Shown: positions 9,882-17,233 of the stretch, in pieces | How positions within the stretch are numbered: position 1 is the first letter of the stretch | Layout of the letters: each line of letters opens with the position of its first letter | Notes under the pieces: model-generated | What the model was told of the DNA's origin: nothing | What the model saw: the letters and a program-made list of their open reading frames with translations, nothing else | Databases searched by the model: none | Translations under genes and position numbers: made by a program | Assembly: GCF_030161575.1 (NCBI RefSeq) | Contig: NZ_BSUL01000001.1 | Coordinates: forward strand, 1,779,809-1,843,808 | DNA: 64,000 nt | Direction of reading: 5' to 3' | From: Arenivirga flava | GTDB lineage: Bacteria > Actinomycetota > Actinomycetes > Actinomycetales > Microbacteriaceae

Positions 9882-10370
9882 GTGACCCTCACGACGATCC
9901 TGCCCACGCTGCGCCGCAGCATCCCCGATCCGCTCGACAGCAACCGCTGGCCCGAGCGCACCCGCGCCACGACGACCGACGTCGTCGTGTGCGGCGTCTC
10001 GCTGCTCGGCCTCGTCGAGCTGTGCGGCACGCCCTGCGTGCACTCCGCCGCCGGCGCGGCGCCGGGCACGGGCGGGCGGCCGTCGCCGCTCTTCGACGCC
10101 AGCGCCGTGGTGCTCCGCATCACCGAGGTGCTGCACTCGGCCGAGGGCGCCACGCTCGTGCTCCTCGACGGCCGGCTCGACCACCCGGGCACGGCCTGGG
10201 GCGAGCTGCGCCTCATCGGTCGCGCCTCGACCGCGCACGACGCCCCCGCCACGGTGCTCGGCGGTGCCGAGCGCAGCGCCTCCGTCGAGCTGCCGGCCGA
10301 CGTGCGCCCCGGGGACCTGCTCGCCGTGCCGGTGCGCGGCGTGCCCTGCCTGCGGGAGCTCCGCGGATGA
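9882..10370 (+). CDS. Conserved-looking hypothetical protein (162 aa)
   Basis: I do not recognise this protein. From the GTG at 9882 it reads (V/M)TLTTILPTLRRSIPDPLD and continues without signal peptide or membrane helix. Two regions have alternating hydrophobic strands (VVLRITEVLHSAEGATLVLL and ADVRPGDLLAVPVRG), suggesting a small beta-rich fold. Two Cys lie close together in LVELCGTPCVHS. Codon positions are strongly G/C-ending and the frame is free of Arg-rich shadow composition, which supports coding. An in-frame start at 9840 exists but gives an Arg/Cys-rich N-terminus. Confidence 0.6.
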   Translation: MTLTTILPTLRRSIPDPLDSNRWPERTRATTTDVVVCGVSLLGLVELCGTPCVHSAAGAAPGTGGRPSPLFDASAVVLRITEVLHSAEGATLVLLDGRLDHPGTAWGELRLIGRASTAHDAPATVLGGAERSASVELPADVRPGDLLAVPVRGVPCLRELRG

Positions 10371-10433
10371 TGCACCCGGTCACGTTCCGGGCGATGCGCT
10401 CGGGGCACTGGGGCGCGGGCGCGCGGGCTGGGG

Positions 10434-10470
10434 CGCGCGGGCAGCCGCGCGGGCAGCCGCGCGTGCAGCC
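10434..10470. repeat. Short tandem repeat, 12-bp unit x3
   Basis: Three adjacent copies of a GCGCGGGCAGCC-like unit, the last with one change, lie in the gap between the hypothetical gene ending at 10370 and the 3' end of the DedA gene. The rest of 10371-10566 shows nothing recognisable. Confidence 0.6.
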
Positions 10471-10566
10471 GCCGAGGGGGCGGTAGGTGCTGCTCCGAGC
10501 CCCTGCGCGCGCAACTGCTGCCCCCTCGCCCCCCTGAGCGCCAGTTCGGCGCGGGGCTCGGGTCCG

Positions 10567-11247
10567 CTAGTTGTCCTGGGCGAGACGGCGCTCGCGCAGC
10601 ACCTTGCGCACGCGCACGACGATGAACCACAGCACGAGCAGGCCGATGACGCCCACCGCGGCGTAGGAGATGATGCCGCTCCACTCCTCGAGGATGGGCT
10701 TGATCGCCGGTCCGAAGGCGAAGCCGAGGCCCACCCAGATGCCGTTCCAGAGGAGCGAGCCGGCGAGCGTGTAGAAGGTGAATTTGCCGAAGTGCATCCG
10801 CTCGATACCGGCCGGGATCGAGATGAAGGAGCGCACGAGCGGCACGCAGCGCCCGAAGAACACGGCGGCACCGCCCCAGCGGGTGAAGAACGCCTCCGCC
10901 TTGTCGAAGTCGGTGCCGTCCATGAGCGGGATGCGGTCCACCAGCCGGCGGGTGCGGTCGCGGCCGAGCGCCGCGCCGATCCAGTACCAGAGCCATGCGC
11001 CCAGGAGGGCTCCCAGCGAGGCGGCCACCCACGCGCCGACGAAGTTCATGCGCCCCTCGTAGGCGAGGAAGCCGGCCACCGGGAGCAGCGCCTCGGAGGG
11101 CACCGGCGGGGCGAAGGTCTCGATGAGCACGGCCATGCCGACGCCGACCTCGCCGAAGACCTCCATGAGCCGCAGCACCCAGCCGATGAAGCCGTCATAA
11201 CCGGCACCGGCCTCGGTCTGGGCGGCGGCGAGGAGGAGGTGGGTCAT
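10567..11247 (-). CDS. DedA family (SNARE-associated type) membrane protein
   Basis: This 226-aa integral membrane protein has the DedA signatures: ETFAPPVPSEALLPVAGFLA near the N-terminus, a GALLGAWLWYWIGAALGR helix, and FFGRCVPLVRSFISIPAG, the conserved [F/Y]xRxxPxxRxxxxxxAG motif. Four to six hydrophobic segments and a basic C-terminal tail (RVRKVLRERR) are visible. DedA proteins act in undecaprenyl-phosphate or phospholipid translocation and proton-coupled membrane homeostasis; the exact substrate is not inferable. It is a single gene on minus. Confidence 0.9.
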   Translation of the reverse strand: MTHLLLAAAQTEAGAGYDGFIGWVLRLMEVFGEVGVGMAVLIETFAPPVPSEALLPVAGFLAYEGRMNFVGAWVAASLGALLGAWLWYWIGAALGRDRTRRLVDRIPLMDGTDFDKAEAFFTRWGGAAVFFGRCVPLVRSFISIPAGIERMHFGKFTFYTLAGSLLWNGIWVGLGFAFGPAIKPILEEWSGIISYAAVGVIGLLVLWFIVVRVRKVLRERRLAQDN

Positions 11248-11360
11248 GCGTCAAGAGTGCCAGACCGCGGCCGGGAGGACGCCCGGCTCAGCCCGCCCGC
11301 GCACGGTGGGGCAGTGCGACCCGAGGAACCGAGGGGCGGGGTGCGGAGGAGGTCGTCCCG

Positions 11361-11720
11361 TCAGATCGCGGAGAACCCCACGACGACCGCTCGGAGCTCG
11401 GCGAGCGTCGCGAGCAGGAACGGGTCGTCGAGGTCCGGCGGCCTCCGCTCGATCAGCGCGTCGACGCCCGACACGAAGTCGGCCCGACGCCGGGCGCTCT
11501 GCCGCGACGGCTCCCACAGCGCCGTCGAGTGCAGCCCGCTGACGAGCTCGTCGGCCTCGATCAACCACTCCCATGTCGGACGGCTAAGGCGATCGGACTC
11601 CCCGTACAGATCCTCACGCTCGTAGCCGGAGAGGAGCGCGTCCGTCAGCACGAAGCTCCGCTCGATGAAACGACGAGCCTGCGCGGCCGCGTCCCGCGCA
11701 TCGCGGCGACAGGGGCTCAT
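11361..11720 (-). CDS. Hypothetical protein (119 aa) coupled to a methyltransferase
   Basis: This protein is not recognised. The ATG at 11720 overlaps the stop of the upstream methyltransferase as ATGA, which fixes the start; an in-frame ATG at 11753 would lie inside that gene. The product is soluble and mostly helical (RRFIERSFVLTDALLSGYER, WEWLIEADELVSGLH), with no signal peptide. A role linked to the methyltransferase is suggested only by the overlap. Confidence 0.6.
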   Translation of the reverse strand: MSPCRRDARDAAAQARRFIERSFVLTDALLSGYEREDLYGESDRLSRPTWEWLIEADELVSGLHSTALWEPSRQSARRRADFVSGVDALIERRPPDLDDPFLLATLAELRAVVVGFSAI

Positions 11721-12559
11721 CCGTCCTTGCGCGCCACGATCGTGTACGTGCACGGCACGAGCTCGCGCTCCCCATCGGGCCAGGCGAAGCCGTCGGGCAC
11801 CTCCACCATCCGCGGTGAGAAGCGCCAGGGCAGGGTGCGGCCCTCATCGAGGCGCAGGATGCGCAGCCCGGCGCCGATCAGCGCGTTCACGATGTCGGAG
11901 AGCGGATGCGCCCACTCGTAGGTGCGCGTGTGCGCCACGACGCCGTCGCCGCTGTAGGTCGAGGCGTCGTCCCAGACCTGGGGCGCCTCGGAGGAGAAGT
12001 AGGGGTAGCGCAGCCGCAGCGAGTCGGCGGCCTCGTCGAGGGCGTACAGCGCCGGGTGGCCGTCGCGGATGAGGAACGTGCCGCCCTCGCGGAGCAGGCC
12101 GGCGACCTGCGCGGCCCAGCGGTCGAGGTCGGGCAGCCAGGTGATGGTGCCGATGCTCGTGTAGACGAGGTCGAAGTCGCCAGTGACGGCGGCGCGGGCG
12201 TCGAGCACGTCGGTCTCGACCCAGGTCGCCTCGACGCCGAGGCGCTCGGCGAGTGCCGCGGCGGAGCGCAGCGCGCCGGGCGAGAAGTCGACGCCGGTCA
12301 CGCGGGCGCCGGCGCGGGCGAGGGACACCGTGTCGGTGCCGATGTGGCACTGCAGATGGCAGACGTCGAGACCGTCGACCGAGGGCAGGTACGGCGCGAG
12401 CGCGACGAGGTCGGCGCGCACCACGGGGCTGAGGTGACGCGGATCGTCGAAGGCGGCGATGCCGTAGGACTCCTCGTGCAGCGGCACGCGGTCCTCCCAG
12501 TTCGCGAGGTTGACCGTGCGGGCGCCCTCCCAGTCGATGTCCGCGGCGTCGTCCCCCAT
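11717..12559 (-). CDS. Class I SAM-dependent methyltransferase
   Basis: This 280-aa cytosolic protein has a Rossmann methyltransferase core. Motif I is VCHLQCHIGTDTVSLARAG (about residues 65-83), the acidic residue closing strand 2 is in VTGVDFSP, and motif III-IV is GDFDLVYTSIGTITWLPD. A methyltransf_25-like 'LLREGGTFLIRDGHP' segment follows. The C-terminal third (YSGDGVVAHTRTYEWAHPLSDI ... EVPDGFAWPDG) resembles uncharacterised bacterial methyltransferases; the acceptor is unknown. It overlaps the downstream small gene by 4 bp. Confidence 0.88.
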   Translation of the reverse strand: MGDDAADIDWEGARTVNLANWEDRVPLHEESYGIAAFDDPRHLSPVVRADLVALAPYLPSVDGLDVCHLQCHIGTDTVSLARAGARVTGVDFSPGALRSAAALAERLGVEATWVETDVLDARAAVTGDFDLVYTSIGTITWLPDLDRWAAQVAGLLREGGTFLIRDGHPALYALDEAADSLRLRYPYFSSEAPQVWDDASTYSGDGVVAHTRTYEWAHPLSDIVNALIGAGLRILRLDEGRTLPWRFSPRMVEVPDGFAWPDGERELVPCTYTIVARKDG

Positions 12560-12568
12560 GCCGCGAGT

Positions 12569-12790
12569 CTAGGAGGGCTGCGCCTCCGCGTCGTGGTTGA
12601 GGATGTCGCGAGCGCGGTGCTCGGCGAGCGGGCCGACGTAGTCCTTGACCTTCGCGTCGGCGAAGTCGTGCACGGTGTCGGCGGCGACCTCGTCGATCAG
12701 CCCGGGGTCGCGGTCCGGGAACCTGTCCTGCAGGTGCGACGCGACCTGCTCGATGACCTGCTGCTCGTCGTAGTCCTTCTGCTGCTCCAT
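12569..12790 (-). CDS. Small helical protein, probable three-helix-bundle dimerisation family
   Basis: This 73-aa acidic protein (MEQQKDYDEQQVIEQVASHL ... TVHDFADAKVKDYVGPLAEH) has three predicted amphipathic helices. The segment FADAKVKDYVGPLAEHRARD resembles actinobacterial proteins annotated as three-helix-bundle dimerisation domain proteins, whose core reads 'F..A+V+DYVPVLVE+.A+'. Function is unknown. It lies between the methyltransferase and the envelope-stress island and has its own ATG at 12790. Confidence 0.65.
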   Translation of the reverse strand: MEQQKDYDEQQVIEQVASHLQDRFPDRDPGLIDEVAADTVHDFADAKVKDYVGPLAEHRARDILNHDAEAQPS

Positions 12791-12858
12791 GCGGCCAGGG
12801 TTCGCTCGGCACGTGAACGGCGGCTGATGATGACCGGCGAGGGCGGTGTGCCCGGTGG

Positions 12859-13146
12859 TCAGCCCTCGATGCGCCCGACCCGCACCAGCACGGCGACGTC
12901 GGGCCCGACGACGGCCTGCACCGCCGCCGCGACGGCGGCTGCCGTCGCCTGCGCCGGGGCGTCGCCGCGCACCCCGATGCTCACGGTCGCCCGCGAGCCG
13001 CGCACGTCGCTGAGGGGTTCGTCGTCGCGCTGCAGCAGCAGTCGCGCTGCGCCGCCGATGCCGGCAGGTGCGCGGTACACGCGAGCCACGCCGGGCACCG
13101 CCGCCGCCGTCGCGTCCACCGCGAGGGCCAGTTCGCGCTCGCTCAT
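12859..13146 (-). CDS. Small Asp23-island protein (95 aa)
   Basis: The ATG at 13146 overlaps the TGA of the preceding Asp23-like gene as ATGA, fixing the start. The protein (MSERELALAVDATAAAVPGVARVYRAPAG ... VVGPDVAVLVRVGRIEG) alternates hydrophobic strands with an Ala-rich helix, as in Asp23/Gls24-like domains: the 'VPGVARVY' and 'VSIGVRGDAPAQATAAAVAAAVQAVV' segments fit that alpha/beta pattern. It has no membrane segment. It is the last gene of the sigma-factor operon on minus. Confidence 0.7.
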   Translation of the reverse strand: MSERELALAVDATAAAVPGVARVYRAPAGIGGAARLLLQRDDEPLSDVRGSRATVSIGVRGDAPAQATAAAVAAAVQAVVGPDVAVLVRVGRIEG

Positions 13147-13683
13147 CCCTCCGCCTCCTCGCCGTGCACGTCGACCACGGTCACGTCGATGGTGGCCGAG
13201 GCGAGGGGGTGTGCCGACGCAGTGCCGCCGCGACGACCTCCCGCACCCGGTCGGCGACGGCGACGAGCGGCCGGTCGCCGAGCACGCTGAGCTCGATCTC
13301 GATGCGCGGGGCTCCGTCGAGGTCGCGGATGCGCGTGCGGCCGACGAGCGCGCCGGGCACGCCGTCCCCGGCCTCGCGCACGAGCGTGCGCACGGCCCCC
13401 TCGGTGACCACGAGCCCCTCGGCGTACGGCAGGTCCCTGCCGGCCCGCACCTCCTGCGCGACCGTGTCGAGCAGGCCGTCGAGCCAGCCGGGGGTCGGCG
13501 TCTGCTCGGTGACGTCTCGGTCGACCAGCTGCTGCGAGAGCGCAGCGAATCGAGCCATGGTGTCGAGCAGCGCCTGGCACTCCGGGTTGCAGTCGATCGC
13601 CGCGATGGGGGTGTCCGCCCTCGGTCGAGGTACGCGGAGAGGTCGTCGAGGCTGTAGCCCGATCCGCCGATGTCGTCGTTCAT
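13143..13683 (-). pseudogene. Asp23/Gls24-type envelope stress protein with two frameshifts
   Basis: The coding signal switches frame twice. Frame 1 from the ATG at 13683 (ribosome-binding site GGAGGTGA) reads MNDDIGGSGYSLDDLSAYLD. After about 13622 the signal moves to a second frame: ADTPIAAIDCNPECQALLD, then TMARFAALSQQLVD, ending in VREVVAAALRR. After about 13215 a third frame gives AHPLASATIDVTVVDVHGEE and stops at 13143, overlapping the next ATG. Joined, the product is about 179 aa with an N-terminal Cys pair (IDCNPEC) and an Asp23-like domain. Each shift is one missing base beside a short G/C run (GAGGG near 13621; a run of five near 13204-13208). Either the gene is decayed or the assembly has two indel errors. 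Confidence 0.75.
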
Positions 13684-13685
13684 GG

Positions 13686-14231
13686 TCACCTCCAGTCCTT
13701 CATGCGGTCGATCACGGTCCTGCGCGCACGGGCGAGCCGCCCGCGCACGGTGTCGACGGGCACCCCCAGGTGCGCCGCGATGTCGTCGTACGACTCACCC
13801 GCCACCTCGCGCAGCAGCCAGATGGTGCGCTGCTCCTCGGGCAGGGCGGCGAGCACGGCGCCGAGAGCGTCCAGCTGCGACCGCTGCACGGCGGCGCGCT
13901 CCGGGTCGAGGCCCTTCGCGGGCACCTCGAGGTCGTCGATGGGATCGGTGAAGCGGCGCGAGCGGATGCGGTCCGTCGCCTTCCGGCTGACGATGGTCGT
14001 CACCCAGGCGCGCACCTTGTCGGGCTCCTGCAGCTTCGGCAGCTGCTCCCACGCCGTGATCAGGGACTCCTGCACGCAGTCCTCCGCATCGCCCGCGGAG
14101 CGCAGCAGCCGCGTCGCGAAGGCCCGCCAGAACGGCGCGTGGCGGCGCACCAGCACGCCGAACGCGACACCGTCGCCATCCGCGGCGCGACGGGCCAGGA
14201 GCCCGTCCGTGGCCTGCTCGATGGAGCTCAT
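13686..14231 (-). CDS. RNA polymerase sigma-70 family factor (ECF-like)
   Basis: This 181-aa protein has sigma region 2 (FGVLVRRHAPFWRAFATRLL ... DAEDCVQESLITAWEQLPKL, then VRAWVTTIVSRKATDRIR) and region 4 with a helix-turn-helix (ALPEEQRTIWLLREVAGESY, then DDIAAHLGVPVDTVRGRLAR). I chose the ATG at 14231 (MSSIEQATDGLLARRAADGD) because GGGAGG lies 9 nt before it; a longer in-frame start at 14315 has no such site. Its stop lies 2 bp before the ATG of the Asp23-type gene. The Asp23 operon diverges on the other strand, so it is the obvious candidate regulon. Confidence 0.9.
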   Translation of the reverse strand: MSSIEQATDGLLARRAADGDGVAFGVLVRRHAPFWRAFATRLLRSAGDAEDCVQESLITAWEQLPKLQEPDKVRAWVTTIVSRKATDRIRSRRFTDPIDDLEVPAKGLDPERAAVQRSQLDALGAVLAALPEEQRTIWLLREVAGESYDDIAAHLGVPVDTVRGRLARARRTVIDRMKDWR

Positions 14232-14362
14232 GCGCGCACACCTCCCATCCGGGTTCCTGCCAGCGGTCTCCCCGTGACGAATCGCGCCGCGCATCCGTCC
14301 CAGTAGCGAACCCAACAGTAGGGCAGCAGCAGGCCGCCCGACCCGAGAAGGAGATGAGCATC

Positions 14363-14779
14363 ATGGCGCAGACCACCACCCCCGACCTCAGTACGAACGG
14401 CTCCGGCAAGACGACGATCGCCGACGGTGTGGTGTCGAAGCTGGCGGGCATCGCGGCCCGTGAGGTGCCGGGTGTGCACGCGCTCGGTGCGGGCGCGGCG
14501 CGTCTGGTCGGCAACATCCGCGAGGCGATCGGGAACAAGGACCTGTCGCAGGGTGTGAAGGTCGAGGTCGGTGAGACCGAGGTCGCCGCTGATGTGACGA
14601 TCGTGGTGGACTACCCGGAGGAGCTGCAGAAGGTCGCCGAGGCGGTGCGTCAGTCGGTCTCGCGGGCGATCACGGAGCTGGTGGGGATGAAGGTCGCCGA
14701 GGTCAACGTCATCGTCACGGACGTGTTCATCCCGGGCGAGGACGACAAGGACGAGGCCGAGGAGTCGCGAGTCCAGTGA
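14363..14779 (+). CDS. Asp23/Gls24 family envelope stress response protein
   Basis: This 138-aa protein matches the Asp23 (alkaline shock protein 23) domain: IADGVVSKLAGIAAREVPGV, GVKVEVGETEVAADVTIVVD, YPEELQKVAEAVRQSVSRAI and MKVAEVNVIVTDVFIPGED. Asp23 proteins assemble under the membrane through an AmaP-like anchor. AAGGAG sits 9 nt before the ATG at 14363; the upstream ATG at 14354 directly abuts that site, so the later start is preferred. It leads a five-gene coupled operon. Confidence 0.92.
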   Translation: MAQTTTPDLSTNGSGKTTIADGVVSKLAGIAAREVPGVHALGAGAARLVGNIREAIGNKDLSQGVKVEVGETEVAADVTIVVDYPEELQKVAEAVRQSVSRAITELVGMKVAEVNVIVTDVFIPGEDDKDEAEESRVQ

Positions 14780-14982
14780 ACGGCGCAGCGTCCATGAACG
14801 GTGTGGTCATCGGCGCGTCGGCGGGGGTCGTCCTGGCCCTCGCCGGCCTCGCCTACGGATTCTGGGGCGTCGTCCTCGTGCTCGTCCTCGGTGCCATCGG
14901 TGCCGTCGTCGGTGGTGCGGTGACGGGCCGCCTGGACCTGCGTGCCGCGTTCCGTGCGGCGCGCGGACGCAAGGTCGGTTGA
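14776..14982 (+). CDS. DUF2273-like small membrane protein
   Basis: This 68-aa protein has two hydrophobic helices (VVIGASAGVVLALAGLAYGF and WGVVLVLVLGAIGAVVGGAV) followed by a basic tail (RLDLRAAFRAARGRKVG). Size, hydrophobicity and position directly after an Asp23 gene match DUF2273 family proteins. The GTG at 14776 overlaps the asp23 stop (GTGA); an ATG at 14794 is an alternative start. Its stop overlaps the next ATG (TGATG). Confidence 0.78.
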   Translation: MNGAASMNGVVIGASAGVVLALAGLAYGFWGVVLVLVLGAIGAVVGGAVTGRLDLRAAFRAARGRKVG

Positions 14983-15302
14983 TGGTCGGCGCGTCGCCGG
15001 CGGGCCGGGTCGTGTTGAGCAGTCGGGCGATCGAGCGCACGCTCGGTGCGTTGGCGGCCGAGGAGCTCGGCTCGCCCGCGCACCGCAGCGGCGTGCGGCT
15101 GCACGACGACGCCGGCCGGCTGGCCGTGACCGTCACCGCGACGGCCGCGATCCGTCCGGGCAGGACCGTGCTCGATGCGGCCGAGTCCGCGCAGCGGCGG
15201 GTCCTCGCGGACGGGCCGGTCCTCACCGGCGCGCAGATCACGACCGCGCGCATCCGCGTCACCGGGGTGCACGACGTCAAAGCTTCGAGGAGGGTCCGAT
15301 GA
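14982..15302 (+). CDS. Asp23-like domain protein (106 aa)
   Basis: The ATG at 14982 overlaps the previous stop. The product (MVGASPAGRVVLSSRAIERT, then LGALAAEELG) has a short helix then strands VRLHDDAGRLAVTVTATAAI, a helix (VLDAAESAQRRVLA) and a last strand TARIRVTGVHDV. This beta-beta-helix-beta order is that of a shortened Asp23 domain, and the neighbours support it. No membrane segment is seen. It probably co-assembles with the other Asp23 proteins. Confidence 0.7.
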   Translation: MVGASPAGRVVLSSRAIERTLGALAAEELGSPAHRSGVRLHDDAGRLAVTVTATAAIRPGRTVLDAAESAQRRVLADGPVLTGAQITTARIRVTGVHDVKASRRVR

Positions 15303-15862
15303 ACGCTCGCACGCGACGCCGACTCGGCAACCGCATGCGGCACCGGTCCCGCTCCGTCGCGGTGTCGATCGGACTGTGGGTCGCGGCGCTGCCGCTGGCC
15401 TACCTCGCCGTCGAAGCGGTGCTCGAGCTCGTCGGTGCGCCAGCGCTGTGGCAGCGTCCGCTCGACGTCGTGGGCACGATCACCGGCGCCGAGGCGGTCC
15501 GCTACGCCGTCGCCGGCGCAGCGATCCTCGCCGCGGTCATCCTGCTCGTCCTGGCGTTCGCGCCGGGGCGCCTGTCGCGGCATGAGTTGGCGGACGAGCG
15601 GATGCTCGTGATCGTCGATGACGAGGTCCTCGCCGGTGCGCTCTCCCGCGCCGCCGCGACCGCGGCCGCTGTGCCGCGCGACCGGGTCAGCACCTCCGTC
15701 GGTTCGCGCAGCGCCGAGGTGACCGTGCGCCCGACCTCGGGGTTCGACATCGACCGAGACGAGGTCGCGGCCGCCGCCCAGCGCGAGCTGGAGCGCCTCG
15801 CCCCGACACCGCCGATGCGGCAGACGGTGCGCATCGAGACCGCGGGGGTGATCGGGCGATGA
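15299..15862 (+). CDS. DUF6286-like membrane protein of the Asp23 operon
   Basis: This 187-aa protein has a basic N-terminus (MNARTRRRLGNRMRHRSRS), two membrane helices (about 22-45 and 68-95) and a C-terminal soluble domain (RMLVIVDDEVLAGALSRAAA ... SAEVTVRPTSGFDIDRDEVA). It resembles actinobacterial DUF6286 proteins that accompany Asp23 and act like AmaP anchors; I assign this from memory of the family layout. The ATG at 15299 overlaps the upstream stop, and the stop overlaps the next ATG. Confidence 0.72.
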   Translation: MNARTRRRLGNRMRHRSRSVAVSIGLWVAALPLAYLAVEAVLELVGAPALWQRPLDVVGTITGAEAVRYAVAGAAILAAVILLVLAFAPGRLSRHELADERMLVIVDDEVLAGALSRAAATAAAVPRDRVSTSVGSRSAEVTVRPTSGFDIDRDEVAAAAQRELERLAPTPPMRQTVRIETAGVIGR

Positions 15863-16410
15863 CCACCAGCAACCGCGCCCTCAACCGACTCGCGCTCATC
15901 CTGCTGGGCCTGATCGCCCTGGCCGGCGCGGCCCTGCTGCTGCGACCCGAGATCGACCAGCTGCTCGAACCCGCAGGCCTCGTCACACCGACCCTCGGTC
16001 TCACCGAGGCGCCGGCGCCGTGGCTGCAGGGAGGCATCATCGCCCTCGCAGCCCTCGCTGTGATCATCGCGCTCGCGTGGACCACGACCCGGGGCCGCGG
16101 CGCCGACGGCACCGCGCTCGAGCGCGACGGCATCAGCATCGACGCGAACCTCGTCGAAGGGATGCTGCGCCGCCACCTCGACGACGCGACCGAGATCGCC
16201 CACGTGCGCCTGCGCGCGTTCCGCCCCAAGGACCGCGTCCTGCTGGCCGAGATCCAGGTCACCCGCGGCGCCGACCTCGCCGACATCCACCACCGCGTCC
16301 GGAACGCCGTCACCACCACCGACCAGCAACTCGGCACGCCGCTGCCACTGGTCGCCCACATCACCACCGGGCTCCGCTCACGCCTCGCCCACGAACGCCG
16401 CACCCACTGA
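15859..16410 (+). CDS. AmaP-like alkaline shock membrane anchor protein
   Basis: This 183-aa protein has two N-terminal membrane helices (RLALILLGLIALAGAALLL and GGIIALAALAVIIALAW) and a C-terminal cytosolic alpha/beta domain with HVRLRAFRPKDRVLLAEIQV and a helix rich in His and Arg. The layout equals AmaP, which tethers Asp23 to the membrane. It is the last gene of the operon and is followed 10 bp later by a strong hairpin. Confidence 0.75.
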   Translation: MTTSNRALNRLALILLGLIALAGAALLLRPEIDQLLEPAGLVTPTLGLTEAPAPWLQGGIIALAALAVIIALAWTTTRGRGADGTALERDGISIDANLVEGMLRRHLDDATEIAHVRLRAFRPKDRVLLAEIQVTRGADLADIHHRVRNAVTTTDQQLGTPLPLVAHITTGLRSRLAHERRTH

Positions 16411-16419
16411 GCACGCCGC

Positions 16420-16453
16420 GAGGGCGCGTCCGCGGAACCGCGGACGCGCCCTC
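16420..16453. terminator. Bidirectional hairpin terminator between the Asp23 operon and pspC
   Basis: A perfect 16-bp inverted repeat (GAGGGCGCGTCCGCGG at 16420-16435, complement at 16438-16453) with a 2-nt centre lies 9 bp after the last Asp23-operon gene and 40 bp from the convergent pspC stop. There is no long T-tract, as is common in very GC-rich genomes. Confidence 0.75.
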
Positions 16454-16509
16454 GGCGGCTCAGCGCCGGCGGCCGTTCAGTGCCCTCGGCGGTTCAGCGC
16501 CGGCGGCCG
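16448..16509. repeat. Tandem duplication at the 3' end of pspC
   Basis: A 28-bp segment at 16448-16475 recurs at 16482-16509 with one difference (period 34 bp). The second copy contains the last codons and stop of the PspC gene; the first copy repeats the Gly-Arg-Arg-Arg-stop coding sequence just downstream. It looks like a slippage duplication. Confidence 0.75.
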
Positions 16510-16736
16510 AACAGGCGCTCGACCGGGATCGAGCCGTCCTGCCAGGGCGTGACCACCCAGACGACGACGTAGGCGACCCAGCCGAGCACCGGCAACAGGA
16601 ACGAGACGAGGATCAGCAGGCGCACCAGCCAGACATTCCAGCCGAAGCGGCTGGCGAGCCCTCCGGCGATGCCGCCGAAGACGCGCTGGGGTCCGCGGCG
16701 GTAGCCGGCCTTGCGGATGGAATCGAAGAGGCTCAT
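16494..16736 (-). CDS. PspC domain protein
   Basis: This 80-aa protein is a bare PspC domain: RRGPQRVFGGIAGGLASRFG, then WNVWLVRLLILVSFLLPVLG and AYVVVWVVTPWQD. One membrane segment is flanked by a basic N-terminus and an Arg-rich C-terminus (VERLFGRRR). PspC proteins act in phage-shock-type envelope stress responses, which fits the Asp23 island next door. The 3' end overlaps a short tandem duplication. Confidence 0.88.
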   Translation of the reverse strand: MSLFDSIRKAGYRRGPQRVFGGIAGGLASRFGWNVWLVRLLILVSFLLPVLGWVAYVVVWVVTPWQDGSIPVERLFGRRR

Positions 16737-16756
16737 GCCGGCACGCTAGCGAGCCT

Positions 16757-17233
16757 TCATCCGATCGTGCTGAGGTCCGCCTCGCGGATGGTGACGGAGT
16801 CGTCCGCACGCCAGACGATCTCGAGGATGGCGTTGCGCTCATCGTCGCGGGCGAAGGGATGGGAGACGCCCTCGTCCTCGAACTGCGAGCGCGTCACGCA
16901 GATCGGGGTCACCCCGGCATCGCCGCGCATCTCGACCAGGCAGACCAGCTGGTCCCCCGCGGCCGACACGGCGAGCGCGGCATGGAGATCGACCCCGTGC
17001 GAGGAGTGCAGCGGAACGGGGCCCGCCAGCAGGGTGGCGACCACCGCGTCGCCGCCGACATGGATCGAACCGGGAGCCGTAGTCATCGTGGCCAGCAGCG
17101 CGGCCGACTCCGTCACCGAGCGCGCGTCGGCGATGGGTGCGGTGAACCGATCGAACGCATCCCCTCGGAGCAACCCGCCAGCCCAGGCGACGCACGCCGC
17201 GCCGATCGCGGCGCCGAGCACGAGTGCCGACAC
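16757..17233 (-). CDS. Single-pass membrane protein, 5' end interrupted by an in-frame amber codon
   Basis: The ORF from a GTG at 17233 (158 aa) has a membrane helix at its very N-terminus (SALVLGAAIGAACVAWAGGLL) and an exported domain with EIVWRADDSVTIREADLS at the end. Coding character continues upstream in the same frame (DERLLGLQRAAYRREASDED, then RAALADYERAHP) to an ATG at 17419 (MPPAHDDRP), but a TAG at 17390-17392 interrupts it at codon 10, and no ATG, GTG or TTG lies between that stop and 17233. The intact ancestor was probably about 220 aa, with a cytosolic N-terminus, one helix and an outer domain. Function is unknown. Confidence 0.6.
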   Translation of the reverse strand: MSALVLGAAIGAACVAWAGGLLRGDAFDRFTAPIADARSVTESAALLATMTTAPGSIHVGGDAVVATLLAGPVPLHSSHGVDLHAALAVSAAGDQLVCLVEMRGDAGVTPICVTRSQFEDEGVSHPFARDDERNAILEIVWRADDSVTIREADLSTIG

